DNA from: CALFUK01 sp964450495
GTDB lineage: Bacteria; Bacteroidota; Bacteroidia; Chitinophagales; Saprospiraceae
Assembly (NCBI GenBank): GCA_964450495.1
Contig: CAYVFU010000001.1
Span: forward strand, 62,001 to 126,000
Direction: 5' to 3'
Length of the DNA stretch: 64,000 nt
A program made the translations under genes and the position numbers. Below the pieces are notes generated by a model. That model was not told the origin of the DNA and ran no database searches. It worked only from the letters and a program-made list of their open reading frames with translations. Shown piece after piece: positions 56,087-64,000 of this stretch (position 1 is the first letter of the stretch; each line of letters begins with the position of its first letter).

Positions 56087-57460
56087 TTACATCGTCTTCA
56101 GATACTCAATGATCGCAAAGCGCTCAGTATCAACTAGCTCATCACCGAATGTGTGTCCTTGATTACCATAGCCCGGTAAAGTTGTATCGTAAACATATTT
56201 ATCAACTTTGCCATCCACCTCCTTAAATTGCCATCCCACCTGCACTGAATCTATATCAAAGGAAGAAGAATGTTGAATCCAATAGGTAGGTCTCGATTTG
56301 GAGTTAAGCATATGATAAATTGTAGGAACAGAGCCATTGTGCAAATATGGTGCAGTTGCCCAAACACCTGTAAGTGGCGGCGCAACATACCCAGCTCCTT
56401 TTTCTAAAAACGCTCTGCCTGTTCCTTTGCTAAACCATGATTTATTATACCAGTCAATAAAATTAGGATAAGCGAAATTGCTTGTCACCAATAATGAGTC
56501 TGTTTTAATTACAGATAGATCTACCAAATAATTGGGATATTTATCTGGTGTCCCGTGGCATTTAACACAATGCTTATTAAATAAATGTTCGCCCTTAGTC
56601 GCTAATTCAAAATCAACAGGTAAGGGATATCTTGGAGCTTCAAGACTTTCAATATATGCCCTGACGTGTACAAATTGATCATCGATCTCTCTTGCACGTG
56701 TCGTATCTGTGAGCGTCAATAAGCTTGAAGCCATCATCAATCTTGCAAAGTCACCTCTACCTATGCCAGTTGCAAACATGGCTTGTTTGTGTTTGAGTAA
56801 CCACCATGCTGGAGGATCTGCTGGCACAACTTCGGTAGGAATGCTTAACTGTGGCTCATCACTCCAACTCAAATCAGTAGGATCTCTGTGTGCGGCTAAA
56901 ACAGCAGCTAATTTATCGGCCGGATTGGCACCAACAACTTCTGTCTGGATATGAGGCGATACTGCTTCCATTGCTCTGATAAATGGAAATGATGCTGCCC
57001 ACTCCTTACTAGATTCACCATATTGATACAAGAGTGACTTTTTAATAAACCCACTAGCAAATGTCATGTCAACCGTAAAATCAAAACTGGTATTTGGTAG
57101 TCCTATAAGATACTCTCCTCTTAAAGAGTCAGCATGGCATTGCAAACAATTGGGAGCAATCATAGAGATGCCTTCAGGTGACTGGATTGTGGTAAAAGGA
57201 GATACCTTAGTCTGATCAGATTCAAAACTGTCAGTTGAGCTTACTGGAAATCCACTGTCAATAAAGTTACCGTGCAGTAAATATTCTCTTCCTTTTGCTG
57301 CAATCCCTGCTCTTTGTGTTGATCTGACAAGCCTGACCTTTTTTGCTATTTGAGGACCTACCCGCACTTCATTTACTCTTTGACATGCCGAAAAAAAGGA
57401 CGCACCAAACATTAAAAAACATAGGTTAAGTACGAAATTACTCGTTTGATTGTTACTCAT
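56087..57460 (-). CDS. Diheme cytochrome c (peroxidase/RoxA-related), lipoprotein
   Basis: Exported c-type cytochrome of 457 residues with lipobox FSAC (Cys26). Two heme-attachment sites are present: CLQCH at 105-109 and CVKCH at 298-302. The C-terminal segment PPLTGVWATAPYLHNGSVPTIYHMLNSKSRPTYW at about 360-395 is typical of diheme peroxidase-like and RoxA-like proteins, where the Tyr/His near the heme pocket is conserved. Electron partner and substrate unknown. It is transcribed alone, convergent with purL. Confidence 0.85.
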   Translation of the reverse strand: MSNNQTSNFVLNLCFLMFGASFFSACQRVNEVRVGPQIAKKVRLVRSTQRAGIAAKGREYLLHGNFIDSGFPVSSTDSFESDQTKVSPFTTIQSPEGISMIAPNCLQCHADSLRGEYLIGLPNTSFDFTVDMTFASGFIKKSLLYQYGESSKEWAASFPFIRAMEAVSPHIQTEVVGANPADKLAAVLAAHRDPTDLSWSDEPQLSIPTEVVPADPPAWWLLKHKQAMFATGIGRGDFARLMMASSLLTLTDTTRAREIDDQFVHVRAYIESLEAPRYPLPVDFELATKGEHLFNKHCVKCHGTPDKYPNYLVDLSVIKTDSLLVTSNFAYPNFIDWYNKSWFSKGTGRAFLEKGAGYVAPPLTGVWATAPYLHNGSVPTIYHMLNSKSRPTYWIQHSSSFDIDSVQVGWQFKEVDGKVDKYVYDTTLPGYGNQGHTFGDELVDTERFAIIEYLKTM

Positions 57461-57642
57461 TTCAACTATATCTTAATTACTAACCGGTAAGGTCTAAATT
57501 TATTGTTGCAGACAATCAAGACTATACACATTAAAAATAATGTAATATTAGCTGATTATATCCCTAAAGCTTTGTATTTTTACTATTTGAAAAACAAGCG
57601 TCAAACTAAATCGTTTTAATAGCACAAACTTATTCTCTTACG

Positions 57643-58740
57643 ATGAAACATATATTTTTTCTTTTTGTAGCCGTATTTTTGTGGTCTTGTGGAAGCACAA
57701 CAATCTCAACTGGAGTTAACGGTACCATTACTGGTGCAGAATCTTTAAACATCTATTTGGATAAAGTGAACCCACTGAATAACACAAATTCAGTTGTTGC
57801 TTCAGCGGAGTCATCTAAAAATGGATCGTTTAGTATTCCTTACCCAGAAAATATGGATCCAAGTATATACAGAGTTCGAGTCGGAAGAAAATCCGCTTAT
57901 TTGATTTTAGATGATTTTACACAGCCTGTTACCATCACTGGAGATTTGAATGAAATACAAAATTTCAATTTCCAAGTTGAAGGGAGTGCTTCAAGTCAAA
58001 AATTGGCAAATACCTTAAATCAAGTAAGGACAAGAAAATTGGACGTAAGTAATTTGGCAAAACAAGTGCAAGCTGAAAGCAACCCAATGTTGGCTTTTGC
58101 ATTATCTGTATTTGGGCTAAATGATCCGAGTCATGTCGATACACACGAAGCTACGCTTAAAAAATTAGTGTCTTCAGATCCTCAGGGAGAGCTTACTCAA
58201 ATGTACGGACAGTATGTTGGGCAATTACAGCAACTATTGGCTTCAAGAAGAGTTAATGAGTTAATACAAGTTGGTAACGAAGCACCAGACATTGAACTGC
58301 CTGGTCCAGATGGTAAAAACCGTAAATTGAGTGACTTGAAAGGAAAAGTGGTGCTACTAGATTTTTGGGCAAGTTGGTGCGGTCCATGTAGAAAGGCAAA
58401 CCCTAAAGTTGTTGAAGTATACAAAAAGTATAAAGACCAAGGATTTACAGTTGCAAGTGTCTCTTTAGATGGCCTTGATACCAGAACAAGAAACAGATAT
58501 CCTGCTGATCAAATTCCTAGTCAACTCGATAGGCAAAAAGATCGTTGGATAAAGGCAATTGAGCAGGACAGACTAGAGTGGGATTGGCACGTCAGTGATT
58601 TGAAAAAATGGGAATCCGCTCCAGCTTCAGCATATGGCATTAGAAGTATACCAAAGACATTCTTAATAGACAGAGATGGTAAAATTGCGTCTATTGATCC
58701 GAGATACACTTTGGAGCAAGAAGTCATTAAATATCTCTAG
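57643..58740 (+). CDS. TlpA/ResA-like thioredoxin lipoprotein with DUF4369
   Basis: Membrane-anchored thiol-disulfide protein of 365 residues. Lipobox LWSC (Cys16) is followed by a DUF4369-type beta domain (about 22-120: TGVNGTITGAESLNIYLDKV) and a helical linker. The thioredoxin-like AhpC/TSA domain (about 205-360) holds the active-site WASWCGPCRKANP and the cis-Pro region AYGIRSIPKTFLIDRDGKI. The fold and CxxC imply disulfide reduction in the periplasm, for example during cytochrome maturation. It ends in convergent overlap (14 bases) with the methyltransferase gene. Confidence 0.9.
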   Translation: MKHIFFLFVAVFLWSCGSTTISTGVNGTITGAESLNIYLDKVNPLNNTNSVVASAESSKNGSFSIPYPENMDPSIYRVRVGRKSAYLILDDFTQPVTITGDLNEIQNFNFQVEGSASSQKLANTLNQVRTRKLDVSNLAKQVQAESNPMLAFALSVFGLNDPSHVDTHEATLKKLVSSDPQGELTQMYGQYVGQLQQLLASRRVNELIQVGNEAPDIELPGPDGKNRKLSDLKGKVVLLDFWASWCGPCRKANPKVVEVYKKYKDQGFTVASVSLDGLDTRTRNRYPADQIPSQLDRQKDRWIKAIEQDRLEWDWHVSDLKKWESAPASAYGIRSIPKTFLIDRDGKIASIDPRYTLEQEVIKYL

Positions 58741-59479
58741 TTTGACTAACATAGCTTGCGATTATGCCGGCTGCCACAGATGCATTTAAGGAATCTGATC
58801 CACTATTCGGGTGTGAGGGAATACATAAATCCATTGTGCTTTTATCAAGTACCTCAGGACTTATGCCTTGACCTTCATTGCTTATCACAACTATACCATT
58901 ATCAGGCATTTTGGAATCGTACAACCGGCTGCCTTGCAATGACGTTGTGATTAAATGGTTATACTCTAGTGATTCAAGTGTTGCTTGCACTAAGTCAACA
59001 TGTAAAAAAGCCCCCATTGTTGCTTGTATTGTTTTTTCATTGTAAAAATCAACACTGTCTGCAGAGGTAATGACAGAGTCGAAGCCAAACCAATCCGCAA
59101 TACGGATTAAGGTGCCTAGATTACCAGGATTTTGGATTCTATCAGCGTAAAAATGGTAACCTGAGGTCTTATTTAAAGAAATATCAGCTTGATTTGGCAT
59201 TTTAAGTAACACAAGCACACTATTTGGCGTCTTTAGGAAAGATATTTGCTTTAATTCTTTGTGGCTGATAGGTACAATTAGCTCTCTTACAGATGAAATT
59301 GAAGACTCAAATTCTTCAATCCATTCAGGGATAGCATAGATGAGTTTGATGTTTGCAGAAGCTTGTAATATATCAAGTACTATTTTACTGCCTTCAGCAA
59401 CGAAATATTGATACTTTTGTCTAAATTTTTTTTGACCCAGTGATCGTATTAATTTAATTTGATTTTTGCTCAAATTCAT
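58727..59479 (-). CDS. TrmH-family (SpoU) RNA 2'-O-methyltransferase
   Basis: SAM-dependent RNA ribose methyltransferase of 250 residues with an N-terminal substrate-binding domain (about 1-95: MNLSKNQIKLIRSLGQKKFRQKYQYFVAEGSKIV). The C-terminal SPOUT knot shows motif 1 at DRIQNPGNLGTLIRIADWFGFD, motif 2 at VISNEGQGIS and motif 3 at CIPSHPNSGSDSLNASVAAGIIA. Knotted SAM-binding residues are intact. The rRNA or tRNA target is not evident. Its start overlaps the upstream frame of the TamL-like gene; choosing a GTG start for that gene removes the overlap. Confidence 0.93.
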   Translation of the reverse strand: MNLSKNQIKLIRSLGQKKFRQKYQYFVAEGSKIVLDILQASANIKLIYAIPEWIEEFESSISSVRELIVPISHKELKQISFLKTPNSVLVLLKMPNQADISLNKTSGYHFYADRIQNPGNLGTLIRIADWFGFDSVITSADSVDFYNEKTIQATMGAFLHVDLVQATLESLEYNHLITTSLQGSRLYDSKMPDNGIVVISNEGQGISPEVLDKSTMDLCIPSHPNSGSDSLNASVAAGIIASYVSQTRDI

Positions 59480-59494
59480 AGTATTTCAAATATA

Positions 59495-61825
59495 GTGAAG
59501 AGATGGAAAGCGCTTGCTTTTTACGCTACTATCTGCACAATACTTTGTTCATCTTGTAAGACCACACAATATCCATTGTCAGAGGGTCAATATTACTTGA
59601 AAAAAAACTCTGTTGTTTTTTCTAGTGAAAACCGAATTGACGACAAGGAAAATTTGAGATATGCCATCAACTCTTTAATTCAACAGGACGAAAACACATC
59701 TAAATTATGGCCGCCAAAGAACTGGTTTAGTAAAGATACTTTAGTTGTTTTTGATGATGATTTAGCAGAGAGAAGTGCTGCTTCCATAGAAAAATTCCTC
59801 CGCAACAAGAAGGGCTACTACAATGCCAAGGTAAAGCATAATGTTGGTGTAGAAGGTGCTCAGCTTACCGCTAATTATTTGGTTGATGTAGGCACCAGAT
59901 ACAGGGTAAGAAGTTTTGAATTGACAAGTACTGACCAAGCGATAATCAAGGAAATCAAGAATCTAAAAAGTACCCCACTTTTAAAAGTTGGAGATCCAGT
60001 AGATGCTTCGTTGTTTGAATCAGAACGGATTAGAATTACTACTGATTTGCAAAATTTAGGATACGCTAACTTTGTCCCAAACTTCATTCAGATCATCGGC
60101 GATAGTTCAAACTATGAAGTCGATGTAGAATTCAATATCATTGTACCACCTACTGATTCGATCCACAAGAAATATTACGTCGGTGATATAAATGTCTATA
60201 CAGAACACTTAGTAGGTCCAGATCCAATTTTTTCTAACATTGAAACTTACACCTTTGGTACGTACTATGGAAGAAGTAGTGATTTTATCGTAAAACCAAA
60301 ACATCTATCAAAGAACATATATTTGCGATCTGGAGAATTGTACCAGAAAAAAGAACGCGTAAAGACTCAACAGACCTTAAATAGTTTAAGTACATATAAG
60401 TATGCCCAGGTCAATAGAAAATTAAATCCAGAAAAAGATTCTATTTATGACTTTGACATCTTTCTTTCTCCTTATCAACACAAATGGATTTCTGATCAAG
60501 GTGCTGAATTGTTTTATTCCTTTGGGTCCACGGCAATACAACAAAACCTGTTTGGGCTTAGTGCTTTTGGATCTTTACAAAACAGAAATCTCTTCGGAGG
60601 TTCTGAGAGATACACCTTCAGCCTTGATGGGTCTGTAGAATTAGCAATTCCAAGTTTGGCTGCTAATCGATGGTCATTCGGTGCAAACAATACTTTAGAG
60701 TTACCAAGGCTGTTAGATTTATTTGGATTTGCTAAATTTTTAAATAAAATAAAGGTTGTTCAATCGGACAGCTATGGCAGATTCGAAGATGAAGCGAGGA
60801 CAGAATTAGGACTTGGATATAATTTTACACGAAGTATTCAAAATTTCTCAATCAGTTCATTCAATGCCTCTTGGGGTTATACGTACAGAGCTAATAATGA
60901 GTCATTATATAAAATCAGACAATTGGGATTGAATCTCTTTATATTCAATCCTACTGAGCAATTTATTGAAAACAACTTAAGAGACAACGAACTATTAGCC
61001 AACAGTTTTGAAAACAACTTGTCCACAGGTTTTCTATTTAGAGATTTGAGTTATTTCTACTCAGGAGCAAAGAACAGTAAAGGTCGATCATTAGGTCTGA
61101 TCGCTAACGTAGAAGTATCTGGTCTAGAAGTTTTTCTAGCAAATAAGGTCGGAAATTTAGTAGGAAATAACTCCAACGTTTGGAAGTTTGGTAGCTTTAA
61201 TTTTGCCAAATACGTTAAACTAGGACTTGATGGCCGGTACTACAAAAACCTTTCTCAAAGTGGAAGTTCACAATTAGCTGCAAGAGTCGATTTAGGAATC
61301 GCAATACCATTTGGAAGACAGGATAATGGAGACTTATTATCTACACCATATTTGTCTCAATTTTATGTAGGCGGCCCTAATAGTATGAGAGGTTGGCAGA
61401 TACGTGAATTGGGACCTGGTTCATTCTCAACGATATTAGACCCACCATTTTTCCAAGCAGGTGACATAAAAATGGAATTTAATTTAGAATACAGATGGGA
61501 TCTGTTTTTATTCTTTAAGGGAGCTGTTTTTGTGGATGCAGGAAATATATGGACAATTCGTGAAGAGACAGGACAAGGTGCAAGAGCTGGATCAAAATTC
61601 ACTTCAAATTTCATTGATCAAATGGCTGTAAGCTCTGGGTGGGGAGTTCGTGCAGATTTTACTTATTTTCTGATTAGGGTTGATTTTGGTTATAAGATCA
61701 GGAGCCCTTTCGCTTTAGATGACAGTGGTAGTCATTTAATTATTGGGAAGAAAATACCTGGAACAGATGAATCATACAATAACCTTCTCGGAAATATAAA
61801 CGTTGCCATTAATTATCCCTTTTGA
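59495..61825 (+). CDS. Omp85-family outer-membrane lipoprotein (TamL-like)
   Basis: BamA/TamA-type barrel with a lipoprotein signal, as in TamL of Bacteroidota, thought to help outer-membrane protein assembly with TamB. The best start is GTG at 59495 (VKRWKALAFYATICTILCSSCK, lipobox CSSC), about 776 residues; the earlier TTG at 59459 would overlap trmH and precede the signal. POTRA-like segments occupy about 30-400 and the Omp85 surface barrel the rest, with the conserved late motif PYLSQFYVGGPNSMRGWQIRELGPGSF and a C-terminal aromatic strand (NVAINYPF). tamB is not adjacent. Confidence 0.85.
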   Translation: MKRWKALAFYATICTILCSSCKTTQYPLSEGQYYLKKNSVVFSSENRIDDKENLRYAINSLIQQDENTSKLWPPKNWFSKDTLVVFDDDLAERSAASIEKFLRNKKGYYNAKVKHNVGVEGAQLTANYLVDVGTRYRVRSFELTSTDQAIIKEIKNLKSTPLLKVGDPVDASLFESERIRITTDLQNLGYANFVPNFIQIIGDSSNYEVDVEFNIIVPPTDSIHKKYYVGDINVYTEHLVGPDPIFSNIETYTFGTYYGRSSDFIVKPKHLSKNIYLRSGELYQKKERVKTQQTLNSLSTYKYAQVNRKLNPEKDSIYDFDIFLSPYQHKWISDQGAELFYSFGSTAIQQNLFGLSAFGSLQNRNLFGGSERYTFSLDGSVELAIPSLAANRWSFGANNTLELPRLLDLFGFAKFLNKIKVVQSDSYGRFEDEARTELGLGYNFTRSIQNFSISSFNASWGYTYRANNESLYKIRQLGLNLFIFNPTEQFIENNLRDNELLANSFENNLSTGFLFRDLSYFYSGAKNSKGRSLGLIANVEVSGLEVFLANKVGNLVGNNSNVWKFGSFNFAKYVKLGLDGRYYKNLSQSGSSQLAARVDLGIAIPFGRQDNGDLLSTPYLSQFYVGGPNSMRGWQIRELGPGSFSTILDPPFFQAGDIKMEFNLEYRWDLFLFFKGAVFVDAGNIWTIREETGQGARAGSKFTSNFIDQMAVSSGWGVRADFTYFLIRVDFGYKIRSPFALDDSGSHLIIGKKIPGTDESYNNLLGNINVAINYPF

Positions 61826-61900
61826 TTCTAAACTATCAATAGGCTGGAGACCTTTTATTTAGCATCTTCAAACCAACTATTTCACTTAAAAAGTATTCGT

Positions 61901-62536
61901 TTATTTCATGAGGCTTTTACGCCCATATAGGCTACAAATGGGACAGGCGTGCATATCGTGTCCTCTTGCAGGGCAATACTCTCTTCCAAAAAAAATTATT
62001 TGTAGATGCAGCTTATTCCATAATTCTTTGGGAAATAATTTTTTCAAATCTTTCTCTGTCTTCTCCACATTCTTTCCTGTGCTGAGACACCATCTATAGG
62101 CCAATCTATGTATGTGGGTATCAACTGGAAATGCAGGCACTCCAAAGGCTTGTGCCATGACTACAGAAGCTGTCTTATGCCCTACCCCTGGCAGCTCTTC
62201 CAACAATTCAAATGATTCAGGCACCTTACCATCATATTTATCAATTAAAATTTTCGAAAGTTCTGATATTGCTTTTGACTTTCTAGGAGACAAACCACAA
62301 GGCCTTATTATCTGCCGAATATGGTCCACATCTAATTCTGCCATTGCGAATGGATCATCTGCTTGTTCAAATAAATGAGGAGTGATTTTATTGACACGTT
62401 CATCGGTGCATTGAGCAGACAACAATACGGCAATAAGTAATGTATATGGATCAGTATGTTCGAGTGGCACAGGAGTTTCGGGATATAAGTCCTCAAGTAT
62501 TTGACTGATGTGTATTGCTTTATCTTGCTTTGTCAC
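61901..62536 (-). CDS. nth: Endonuclease III (DNA glycosylase/AP lyase)
   Basis: Base-excision repair enzyme of 211 residues that removes oxidised pyrimidines. The helix-hairpin-helix LEELPGVGHKTASVVMAQAFG contains the catalytic Lys (E. coli Lys120 position), and VDTHIHRLAYRW contains the catalytic Asp. The C-terminal loop YCPARGHDMHACPICSLYG has only three cysteines (C-x9-C-x2-C) instead of the standard C-x6-C-x2-C-x5-C of the [4Fe-4S] cluster. The cluster may be absent or altered. Otherwise a normal Nth. Confidence 0.92.
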   Translation of the reverse strand: MTKQDKAIHISQILEDLYPETPVPLEHTDPYTLLIAVLLSAQCTDERVNKITPHLFEQADDPFAMAELDVDHIRQIIRPCGLSPRKSKAISELSKILIDKYDGKVPESFELLEELPGVGHKTASVVMAQAFGVPAFPVDTHIHRLAYRWCLSTGKNVEKTEKDLKKLFPKELWNKLHLQIIFFGREYCPARGHDMHACPICSLYGRKSLMK

Positions 62537-62540
62537 CGTA

Positions 62541-63560
62541 TTAATTAAGTCCTATAAGAAATGACAGCGTATCCACTCCATCTGCATAATCAGTAAGATT
62601 TGGCTGTTGTGCTTTTCCAGGTTCTATTGTTTGCGCGCCCTCTATATTTGCTTGAGATACAATGCATTGAATTTCTTCTGCACGCCTATCTAACTCTTTT
62701 GATAATGAATCATAATTGTCATAATATTCGTAACCCACCATGGCTATTCTAGTTGCAATATCCTTGGTTTCTTTAACGATAATGCATCCATTAGCTAAAA
62801 ACGGGTCTTGATTTAGTAGAAAGATGGCGTAGTTGTAGTCAAAGTTATTCTTGTACTTGTTATGCAGGACCAATTCATTGTACTCATGAAGAGTCTCCAT
62901 AAGAAAATTAAAATCATACTCCTTGGGCACATACAACTTTGATACATTTCTACATCCTAAGCCAAAATAATCAAAAATATCTTTTCCTAATTCAAGTAGC
63001 GTCTCTTTGGTCTCTTGACCATCTAATACAGCAACACCGTTTCTATTTCTTCTTATGATATTTGGTACATGCTTGAAGTAATATTCAAAATGCACAGCAG
63101 TATTGTTACTTCCCGTAGCTATGACGGCATCATAATTACTAAGTTTATCTAAAAAACTGAAATACTCAGTCGTTTTAGGATTTATATCCTCCATCCACTT
63201 GATTAATTGCGGTATTAAGTTTTTATCTTTATCAGATAGCTTTATGAGGCTTTTATGCCCTGAGATAAATACTGCTAAAACATCATGAAATCCAACTAGC
63301 GGAATATTTCCTGCCAAAATTAAACCCACATTCTTCTTGCTAAACTGATCGGATATCTCGTATTGCTCGGTCCAGCTTGTCAATTTATCTTTTTGCAAAA
63401 AATGCTGTACAATTCCCTTTAATGCTTTTTGACAATTGGTTTCTGTTAACCATTTGTTTTCTAGATATGTCTTGCGAATGATTGGTTGTAGTTCTTCTTT
63501 ACGGTTTTGAATCTGTTGCCCTAATTCAACAAGGACATTAATACGATCCTCAAGAGTCAT
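62541..63560 (-). CDS. LuxC-like acyl-CoA reductase
   Basis: Protein of 339 residues in the acyl-CoA reductase (LuxC, aldehyde-dehydrogenase-like) family. Features include the GLILAGNIPLVGFHDVLAVFISGHKSLIKLSDKD motif at about 76-110, the nucleotide-region VIATGSNNTAVHFEYYF and GLGCRNVSKLYVPKEYD with the candidate catalytic Cys. It would reduce a fatty acyl thioester to an aldehyde; the actual substrate in Bacteroidota is not established. It overlaps the pseudouridine synthase stop by 11 bases and precedes nth by 4 bases, so the three genes may form one operon. Confidence 0.85.
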   Translation of the reverse strand: MTLEDRINVLVELGQQIQNRKEELQPIIRKTYLENKWLTETNCQKALKGIVQHFLQKDKLTSWTEQYEISDQFSKKNVGLILAGNIPLVGFHDVLAVFISGHKSLIKLSDKDKNLIPQLIKWMEDINPKTTEYFSFLDKLSNYDAVIATGSNNTAVHFEYYFKHVPNIIRRNRNGVAVLDGQETKETLLELGKDIFDYFGLGCRNVSKLYVPKEYDFNFLMETLHEYNELVLHNKYKNNFDYNYAIFLLNQDPFLANGCIIVKETKDIATRIAMVGYEYYDNYDSLSKELDRRAEEIQCIVSQANIEGAQTIEPGKAQQPNLTDYADGVDTLSFLIGLN

Positions 63561-64000
63561 GACCTTTCTTTTTGTGCTTTACATAGTGACGCCATTTATC
63601 CAACGCTGCTTGAAAATCATCTGGCAATTCTGAATCAAACTTTACAAATTCTTTAGAGCTCGGATGTATAAAACCAAGCGATTTTGCGTGTAATGCTTGT
63701 CTTGGCATAACTTCAAAACAATTGTGGACAAATTGCTTGTATTTAGAAAAGACTGTCCCTTTCACAATACGATCTCCTCCATATACTGAGTCATTAAATA
63801 ATGGATGATTTATGTGACTCATATGTACCCGAATTTGGTGAGTACGACCGGTTTCAAGACGAAGACGAATAAGACTTACATAATACATATCCTCTATCAC
63901 TTCATAATGTGTGATTGCATGTTTACCATCTTCATTTTCAGGGAATTGATATCGTTTTTTTCTATCTTTTGGATGTCTGCCAATGTTACCTTCAAGAGTA
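63550..64000 (-). CDS. RluA/RluD-family pseudouridine synthase, C-terminal part
   Basis: Truncated by the window edge; about 149 C-terminal residues are visible (from LEGNIGRHPKDRKKRYQF). The family motif LRLETGRTHQIRVHMSHINHPLFNDSVYGG is intact and near the end comes RQALHAKSLGFIHP. The catalytic Asp in HRLD lies beyond the edge. The frame is open through position 64000; an internal GTG at 63900 is not the true start. RluD makes pseudouridines in 23S rRNA; this is the most likely role, but other RluA members are possible. Confidence 0.88.
   Translation of the reverse strand, partial: TLEGNIGRHPKDRKKRYQFPENEDGKHAITHYEVIEDMYYVSLIRLRLETGRTHQIRVHMSHINHPLFNDSVYGGDRIVKGTVFSKYKQFVHNCFEVMPRQALHAKSLGFIHPSSKEFVKFDSELPDDFQAALDKWRHYVKHKKKGHDS

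Noticed and set aside
1..64000. tRNA, rRNA, CRISPR, prophage or transposase genes
   Set aside because: None recognised by reading either strand.

Overview
The window is AT-rich DNA from a member of the Bacteroidota. Evidence includes a SusC/SusD pair, three large secreted proteins ending in type IX secretion (T9SS) sorting domains, lipoproteins with short lipoboxes, a TamL-like Omp85 lipoprotein and a single-chain PurL. The 2668-residue HYR/PKD/dockerin-like protein and the 'coat-hanger' C-terminal motif suggest a marine Saprospiria-like organism; this lineage is an inference, not something the sequence proves. No rRNA, tRNA, CRISPR array, transposase, integrase or phage gene was seen.

Layout. 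1-6.4 kb is housekeeping: the start of an Oar-like TonB receptor (cut by the window edge), dnaK, then panB-mltG and an MFS carrier. 6.5-26.5 kb is an alginate utilisation locus, all on the minus strand. In transcription order it holds a PKD surface lipoprotein, a right-handed beta-helix T9SS protein, susC-susD, a secreted lyase with two PL7-type catalytic modules, a FadR-type GntR regulator, a PL17 oligoalginate lyase lipoprotein, kdgF, a hexuronate MFS carrier, two SDR reductases joined in one reading frame, and kdgK. The expected route is outer cleavage (PL7), SusCD import, periplasmic breakdown to monomer (PL17), ring opening (KdgF), inner-membrane uptake (MFS), reduction to KDG (SDR) and phosphorylation to KDPG (KdgK). 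KDPG aldolase is not in the window. A palindrome of the form TTGG-N4-CCAA occurs seven times, only upstream of the PKD, susC, PL7 and gntR genes, which makes it the probable operator of the GntR repressor. 26.8-34.8 kb is one giant secreted protein. 35-42 kb is a leucine cluster (leuC, leuD, a leuA-like gene, leuB) interrupted by an unknown Cys/His protein and apt. 42-45.9 kb has tilS, small lipoproteins, an esterase and a COX3-like protein. 46-52 kb has two secreted beta-propeller/PPC-type proteins. 52-64 kb has purL, a diheme cytochrome, a TlpA-like thioredoxin lipoprotein, a TrmH methyltransferase, a TamL-like protein, nth, a LuxC-like acyl-CoA reductase and a partial RluA-family pseudouridine synthase.

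The most unusual observation is a pair of unannotated 33-codon genes (46169-46270 and 51747-51848, both plus strand, 5.6 kb apart). They encode nearly identical hydrophobic C-termini, differ mostly by synonymous changes there, and share conserved leader blocks at identical spacing. They look like a small membrane-peptide family with a structured transcript, possibly toxin-like or a dual-function RNA.

Assembly caveats. The 100 Ns at 17694-17793 are flanked by an identical 55-bp sequence, so the gap is probably an unmerged contig overlap. The double SDR reading frame may come from a one-base homopolymer change.
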